Shown: positions 31,877 to 32,200 of the stretch, one piece after another
How the letters are laid out: each line of letters begins with the position of its first letter
How positions within the stretch are numbered: the first letter of the stretch is position 1
Assembly (NCBI GenBank): GCA_902489595.1
Contig: CABUAS010000011.1
Location: 1 to 32,200, forward strand
Source of the DNA: an uncultured Oscillospiraceae bacterium
GTDB lineage: Bacteria; Bacillota; Clostridia; Oscillospirales; Acutalibacteraceae
Length of the DNA stretch: 32,200 nucleotides
Direction: 5' to 3'
The notes under the pieces: model-generated
What the model saw: the letters and a program-made list of their open reading frames with translations, nothing else
Database searches by the model: none
What the model was told of the DNA's origin: nothing
Made by a program: the position numbers and the translations under genes

Positions 31877-32025
31877 ATTTTATCTTCAATACTGCTTATT
31901 TCTGCCGAAAATATCGTAGCAAGCTCGTTTGTGCTTTCTGTTTTCGGCAGCTCAATAAGAGCCAAAGCAGGCAGACCGAGCGTCATCGCCAGCAGTATCA
32001 AAAAAATTATTAAAGATTTTTTCAC
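31873..32025 (-). CDS. 50-residue membrane peptide, possible SpoIID remnant
   Basis: Starts at GTG 32025, 7 bases after a perfect AAGGAGG; an in-frame ATG at 32055 lies upstream of that site and is less likely. The peptide is KKSLIIFLILLAMTLGLPAL (one membrane helix or signal sequence) followed by about 28 polar residues ending in SSIEDKI. I do not recognise a standalone family. The basic-hydrophobic start and the PALAL ending of the helix resemble the N-terminus of SpoIID-type sporulation proteins, which would make it a truncated copy; this is weak. The stop overlaps the end of the Ger(x)C gene on the other strand. An AGTATA box (32058-32063) could serve as a -10 element on the minus strand. 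Confidence 0.5.
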   Translation of the reverse strand: MKKSLIIFLILLAMTLGLPALALIELPKTESTNELATIFSAEISSIEDKI

Positions 32026-32147
32026 TTCTAATCCTCCTTGACTTTGAATATACAAATATAGTATAATAATATATTATTGTATCAGACTGTTGATAAATCG
32101 GTCATAATCGTGCCGAAAATATAATGATTTTTTGGTAACTGATATTT

Positions 32148-32200
32148 GTAGGGGTCGGCGGTCTCACCTGTCGGCTCGGTCGGTGCTTCTGCTTCGCAGA
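32148..32200. repeat. GTAGGG-type repeat cut by the window end
   Basis: GTAGGGGTCGGCGG, a short loop, CACCTGTCGGCTCGG, then TCGGTGC. It matches the start of the full copy at 26816-26880 and runs off the end of the window. The stretch 32064-32147 before it is AT-rich and shows no gene. Confidence 0.6.

Noticed and set aside
1987..32200. The GTAGGG repeats as a CRISPR array
   Set aside because: Copies are thousands of bases apart, differ in stem sequence and are not separated by spacers; no cas gene is present.

Overview
The window looks like chromosome from an anaerobic, spore-forming, low-GC Firmicute of the Oscillospiraceae/Ruminococcus kind, probably a gut commensal. The case rests on a one-polypeptide pyruvate:ferredoxin oxidoreductase, a PerR/rubrerythrin oxidative-stress pair, a gerA-type spore germination operon, a mix of plant- and host-glycan genes, strong AGGAGG-type ribosome binding sites, and many short GTAGGG hairpin repeats between genes. 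No rRNA, tRNA, CRISPR array, transposase or phage gene was seen, and no stretch over 300 bases lacks a gene.

Layout. 1-6.5 kb: glutamine-dependent NAD synthetase, a membrane-anchored Asn/Gly-linker protein, and a highly expressed PFOR behind a near-consensus promoter. 6.6-7.8 kb: an MFS transporter, convergent with a three-gene minus-strand operon (TSCPD protein, GH36-like alpha-galactosidase, signal peptidase I with a zinc ribbon). 11.7-15.7 kb: inositol catabolism genes iolG, iolD, iolE. 15.7-17.5 kb (minus): flavin reductase-like protein, rubredoxin-rubrerythrin protein and PerR, with a perfect PerR box over the perR promoter. 17.6-19.6 kb: a membrane-anchored PIG-L/LmbE deacetylase. 19.8-24.8 kb (minus): nanE-nanA for sialic acid, then a secreted GH51 arabinofuranosidase overlapping an endonuclease/exonuclease/phosphatase-fold lipoprotein.

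25.0-26.8 kb is the least explained part: an XRE-type regulator divergent from an AT-rich cassette with a helical-repeat protein, a CFI-box-type C-terminal domain protein whose N-terminus appears split off by a -1 frameshift, and a 47-residue Cys-rich protein. A consensus promoter and nested palindromes lie between the regulator and the cassette. This is the best candidate for an undescribed system.

27.0-32.0 kb is sporulation-linked: DUF421 and DUF4363 proteins (minus) diverge from gerA-gerB-gerC (plus), which has a sigma-G-like promoter. A 50-residue membrane peptide, possibly a spoIID remnant, converges on gerC.

Function calls rest on motif recognition by eye; no database search was possible.
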